From NCBI GenBank assembly GCA_012514595.1, contig JAAYZZ010000122.1:1-16096 (forward strand): DNA of 16,096 bases, read 5' to 3'. The notes under the pieces were generated by a model, which was not told the origin of the DNA, did no database searches, and saw nothing but the letters and a program-made list of their open reading frames with translations. Shown here in pieces: positions 13,701-16,096 of the stretch (the stretch's first letter is position 1; the number at the start of each line of letters is the position of its first letter). This DNA is from Elusimicrobiota bacterium. GTDB taxonomy: Bacteria > Omnitrophota > Gorgyraeia > Zapsychrales > Fredricksoniimonadaceae. The position numbers were made by a program, and so were the translations under genes.

Positions 13701-15133
13701 AGATTCCAGAACAGACAGCCTGCGGGCTGATGCAGAAGATAGTATCCGGCGAGCTCTCCGCGGCCCGGGTCGCGGAAGAGATGACGGCGTATGCCCGCGA
13801 GCTCAATCCGAAGACCAATGCCTTTGTGCGCTTCCATGATCCTTCTCCGTCGGGGGATGGGGCCGTGTCCTTGCCCGTGGCCCTCAAGGACAATATCTGC
13901 GTGCGAGGGTGTCCCGCGACCTGCGGCTCCCGGATCCTGTCGGGATTTGTTTCGCCGTATGATGCTGGTGTTGTCGAGAGATTGAAGGATTCAGGCGCGC
14001 GGGTGATCGGCAGCCTGAATATGGACGAGTTCGCTTTCGGGTCCTCCACCGAGACGTCGGCGTATGGTCCGGTGAGGAATCCCTGGGACCTGGGACGAGT
14101 GCCGGGAGGATCCTCGGGCGGATCGGCCGCGGCGGTCTCCGCAGGACAGGTCGTTTGGTCCCTGGGGAGCGACACGGGGGGCTCCATCCGTCAGCCGGCG
14201 TCGTTCTGCGGGGTGGTGGGTCTCAAACCCACCTACGGACGTGTCTCACGCTATGGGCTTGTGGCCTTTGGTTCAAGCCTGGACCAGATCGGGCCGTTCA
14301 CAAGGGATGTGGCGGACTGCGCGCTCCTTCTTCGGATCATCTCCGGATTTGATGACCGGGACTCCACCTCCGTGGACCGTCCTGTCCCGGATTTTCCCCG
14401 GCTCCTCGGGCGGGGGGTGAAGGGGCTGCGGATCGGGATCCCGAAAGAATATTTTATCGACGGGATCGAGCCCGATGTTCTTGGCGCCGTCCGGGAGGCC
14501 GTCGAGGTCTTCAAAAAGGCCGGGGCCGATGTCCGGGAGATCTCCCTGCCGCATACGTCCTACGCGGTGGCGACGTACTATATCGTGGCGACGGCTGAGG
14601 CGAGCTCGAACCTGGCCCGCTTCGACGGGGTCGAGTATGGTCTTCGCGCCGTTCCGGACAAGGCGCGTAAGGCCGCGATCGTGGACATGTACGAGACGAC
14701 CCGCCAGAAGGGGTTCGGGGACGAGGCCAAGAGGCGGATCATGCTCGGGACCTATGTCCTGTCCTCCGGTTACTACGATGCATATTATCTGCGGGCCCAG
14801 AAGGTCCGCACCCTGATCAAGAGGGACTTTGAAAAGGCCTTTGAGGATTGCGATCTCATCCTTTCTCCGACGGCGCCGACCACGGCCTTTCGGATCGGGG
14901 AGAAGACGAGCGATCCTATCGCGATGTATCTCTCGGACATCTTCACGATCCCTGCGAACCTGGCCGGGATCCCGGCCATGTCCCTGCCCTGCGGGTTCGA
15001 CAAGGCGGGTTTGCCGGTGGGTCTTCAGCTCATGGCCCGGGCGTTCGATGAAGAGACCCTTTTGAATGCGGCGTTCGTTTATGAACAGAAGACGGGATGG
15101 CACAAAGAGCGTCCATCCCTGAAGGGGGCGTGA
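13697..15133 (+). CDS. gatA: Asp-tRNA(Asn)/Glu-tRNA(Gln) amidotransferase subunit A
   Basis: GatA is the amidase-signature glutaminase that feeds ammonia to GatB, converting Glu-tRNA(Gln) or Asp-tRNA(Asn) to the amide. The 478-residue chain has the Ser-cisSer-Lys triad: K64 in ALKDNICV, S139 in PGGSSGGSAAA and S163 in GSDTGGSIRQPAS. The spacing equals that recalled for Staphylococcus aureus GatA (K79, S154, S178). LKPTYGRVSRYGLVAFGSSLDQIGP and the C-terminal IPAMSLPCGF and LPVGLQLMA segments are typical of GatA rather than other amidases. It starts by a four-base overlap with gatC and ends one base before a small membrane ORF. Confidence 0.97.
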   Translation: MKIPEQTACGLMQKIVSGELSAARVAEEMTAYARELNPKTNAFVRFHDPSPSGDGAVSLPVALKDNICVRGCPATCGSRILSGFVSPYDAGVVERLKDSGARVIGSLNMDEFAFGSSTETSAYGPVRNPWDLGRVPGGSSGGSAAAVSAGQVVWSLGSDTGGSIRQPASFCGVVGLKPTYGRVSRYGLVAFGSSLDQIGPFTRDVADCALLLRIISGFDDRDSTSVDRPVPDFPRLLGRGVKGLRIGIPKEYFIDGIEPDVLGAVREAVEVFKKAGADVREISLPHTSYAVATYYIVATAEASSNLARFDGVEYGLRAVPDKARKAAIVDMYETTRQKGFGDEAKRRIMLGTYVLSSGYYDAYYLRAQKVRTLIKRDFEKAFEDCDLILSPTAPTTAFRIGEKTSDPIAMYLSDIFTIPANLAGIPAMSLPCGFDKAGLPVGLQLMARAFDEETLLNAAFVYEQKTGWHKERPSLKGA

Positions 15134-15134
15134 G

Positions 15135-15284
15135 GTGCGGGGCGGGGGATGCTGCGGCGGCGGGTTCCGGCAGCGGCTGGCGGCCTTCCTTCCGGAGTGG
15201 TTCATCGTGGCGGTGGTGATCGTGCTTTTTGTTCTTTTCGCAGGTATGGCCTTCTTGATCGTCAAGACGGCATTCTTTTCGTGA
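15135..15284 (+). CDS. Small single-pass membrane protein of unknown function between gatA and gatB (49 aa)
   Basis: I do not recognise this protein. A GTG at 15135 opens 49 codons ending in TGA at 15282-15284, filling the gatA-gatB gap with one base free at each side. AAGGGGG (15122-15127) lies seven bases before the start. The head RGGGCCGGGFRQR is Gly/Cys-rich and basic. One strongly hydrophobic helix follows (about residues 22-43, WFIVAVVIVLFVLFAGMAFLIV), then KTAFFS. Positive charges on the head suggest an N-inside topology. It might be a Sec- or Tat-type small subunit, a leader that couples gatB translation, or a chance frame in GC-rich DNA. The exact fit, ribosome site and membrane-helix composition favour a real gene. 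Confidence 0.6.
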   Translation: MRGGGCCGGGFRQRLAAFLPEWFIVAVVIVLFVLFAGMAFLIVKTAFFS

Positions 15285-15285
15285 T

Positions 15286-16096
15286 ATGACAACATTCGAA
15301 ACGGTCATAGGACTTGAGGTCCATCTGCAGCTCTCGACGAAGACGAAGATCTTCTGCGGGTGTCGCAATGTCTTTGGCGAGGCGCCCAACACCTGCGTGT
15401 GCCCGGTGTGCCTGGGGCTTCCGGGATCCCTGCCGGTCCTCAACCGCCAGGTCCTTTTGTCCGGGATCAAGGTGGGGCTTGCCCTCAACTGCGAGATCAA
15501 TACCTTTGTGAAGTTCGATCGCAAGAACTACTACTATCCCGATCTCCCGAAAGGGTACCAGATCTCCCAGTACGACTTTCCGATCGCCAAGAAGGGGCAT
15601 CTCACGATCGTTGTCGACGGGAAGGAGAAGAGGGTCGGGATCACCCGGGCGCATCTCGAGGAGGATGCGGGAAAGCTGATCCACGACGACGCGGTCGGGG
15701 CGTCCCTGGTGGACTACAACCGCACCGGCACTCCGCTGGTTGAGATCGTCTCCGAGCCGGACATGAGGTCCCCCGAGGAGGCGTATCAGTATCTCAATAC
15801 GCTCAAACTGATCCTGTCCTACCTCGGCGTCTCGGATTGCGATATGGAGAAAGGCTCGCTGCGTTGTGATGCGAACGTCTCCATCCGTCCCGTCGGACAG
15901 GAGAAATTCGGGACCAAGACCGAGCTCAAGAACATGAACTCCTTCAGCGCGGTCAGGCGTGCGATCGAGCATGAGGTGACCCGCCAGGAGCGGCTGGTCC
16001 TCTCCGGTGGGAAGGTCACGCAGGAGACGCTTTTGTGGGACGAGGCCCGGTCCGTCACGGTCCCCATGCGCAGCAAGGAAGAGGCGCATGATTATC
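15286..16096 (+). CDS. gatB: Asp-tRNA(Asn)/Glu-tRNA(Gln) amidotransferase subunit B (partial, 3' end outside window)
   Basis: GatB holds the tRNA and carries out kinase and transamidase chemistry on the misacylated aminoacyl end. The visible 270 codons start MTTFETVIGLEVHLQL and include the Zn-site cysteines in IFCGC (24, 26) and CPVCLGLPG (39, 42), then KFDRKNYYYPDLPKGYQISQYD, RAHLEEDAGKLIHD, DYNRTGTPLVEIVSEPD and EKGSLRCDANVS. All are cradle-domain hallmarks. The helical and YqeY-like tail domains lie past the window. The ATG starts one base after the small ORF stop, and the preceding bases (CATTCTTTTCGTGAT) hold no Shine-Dalgarno, so translational coupling is likely. An extra cysteine (C37) sits beside the CPVC pair. 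Confidence 0.97.
   Translation, partial: MTTFETVIGLEVHLQLSTKTKIFCGCRNVFGEAPNTCVCPVCLGLPGSLPVLNRQVLLSGIKVGLALNCEINTFVKFDRKNYYYPDLPKGYQISQYDFPIAKKGHLTIVVDGKEKRVGITRAHLEEDAGKLIHDDAVGASLVDYNRTGTPLVEIVSEPDMRSPEEAYQYLNTLKLILSYLGVSDCDMEKGSLRCDANVSIRPVGQEKFGTKTELKNMNSFSAVRRAIEHEVTRQERLVLSGGKVTQETLLWDEARSVTVPMRSKEEAHDY

Overview
This window is a dense, single-strand block of bacterial housekeeping genes. All 16 recognised genes are on the + strand. Most are separated by fewer than 50 bases or overlap, and there is no mobile element, RNA gene or CRISPR array. The G+C content is high, with strong use of GTC, ATC and AAG codons. A SurA-like periplasmic chaperone points to a Gram-negative (diderm) cell, and GatCAB points to indirect tRNA amidation. 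The gene mix fits an uncultivated diderm lineage; candidate phylum Omnitrophota is my best guess, from general impression only and without a search.

Region 1 (1-6746) is a composite anabolic and secretion operon: the end of hisB, then hisH, hisA, hisF, trpE, the ribosomal protein gene rpsP, yajC and a fused secDF, closed by a strong intrinsic terminator at 6703-6746. HisH and HisF form imidazole glycerol phosphate synthase. HisA supplies its substrate and HisB takes the next step. hisI/hisE and trpG are not in the window. The hisB-hisH gap carries short tandem repeats, and the hisH-hisA gap carries a possible regulatory hairpin.

Region 2 (6766-13340) is a six-gene run in which every junction overlaps: a shortened mfd, a surA-like gene, pdxA, rsmA (ksgA), a YbgC-type thioesterase and an orphan membrane histidine kinase. 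The surA-pdxA-rsmA order is the one known from Enterobacteria. The Mfd-like protein is the most unusual gene. It keeps the UvrA-binding module, the RNA polymerase-interacting domain and the translocase motor. It lacks the N-terminal part of the UvrB-like module, the segment between domain 2 and the polymerase-interacting domain, and the C-terminal autoinhibitory domain.

Region 3 (13341-16096) is the gatC-gatA-gatB amidotransferase operon, with gatB cut by the window end. Between gatA and gatB, filling the gap with one base free at each side, is an unrecognised 49-codon reading frame for a single-pass membrane protein with a Gly/Cys-rich head. gatB has no visible ribosome binding site of its own, so its translation may depend on this small frame.

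The best candidates for something undescribed are the minimal Mfd (6766-8661), the small membrane protein (15135-15284) and the heptamer array before hisH (181-215). No wholly new multi-gene system is evident.
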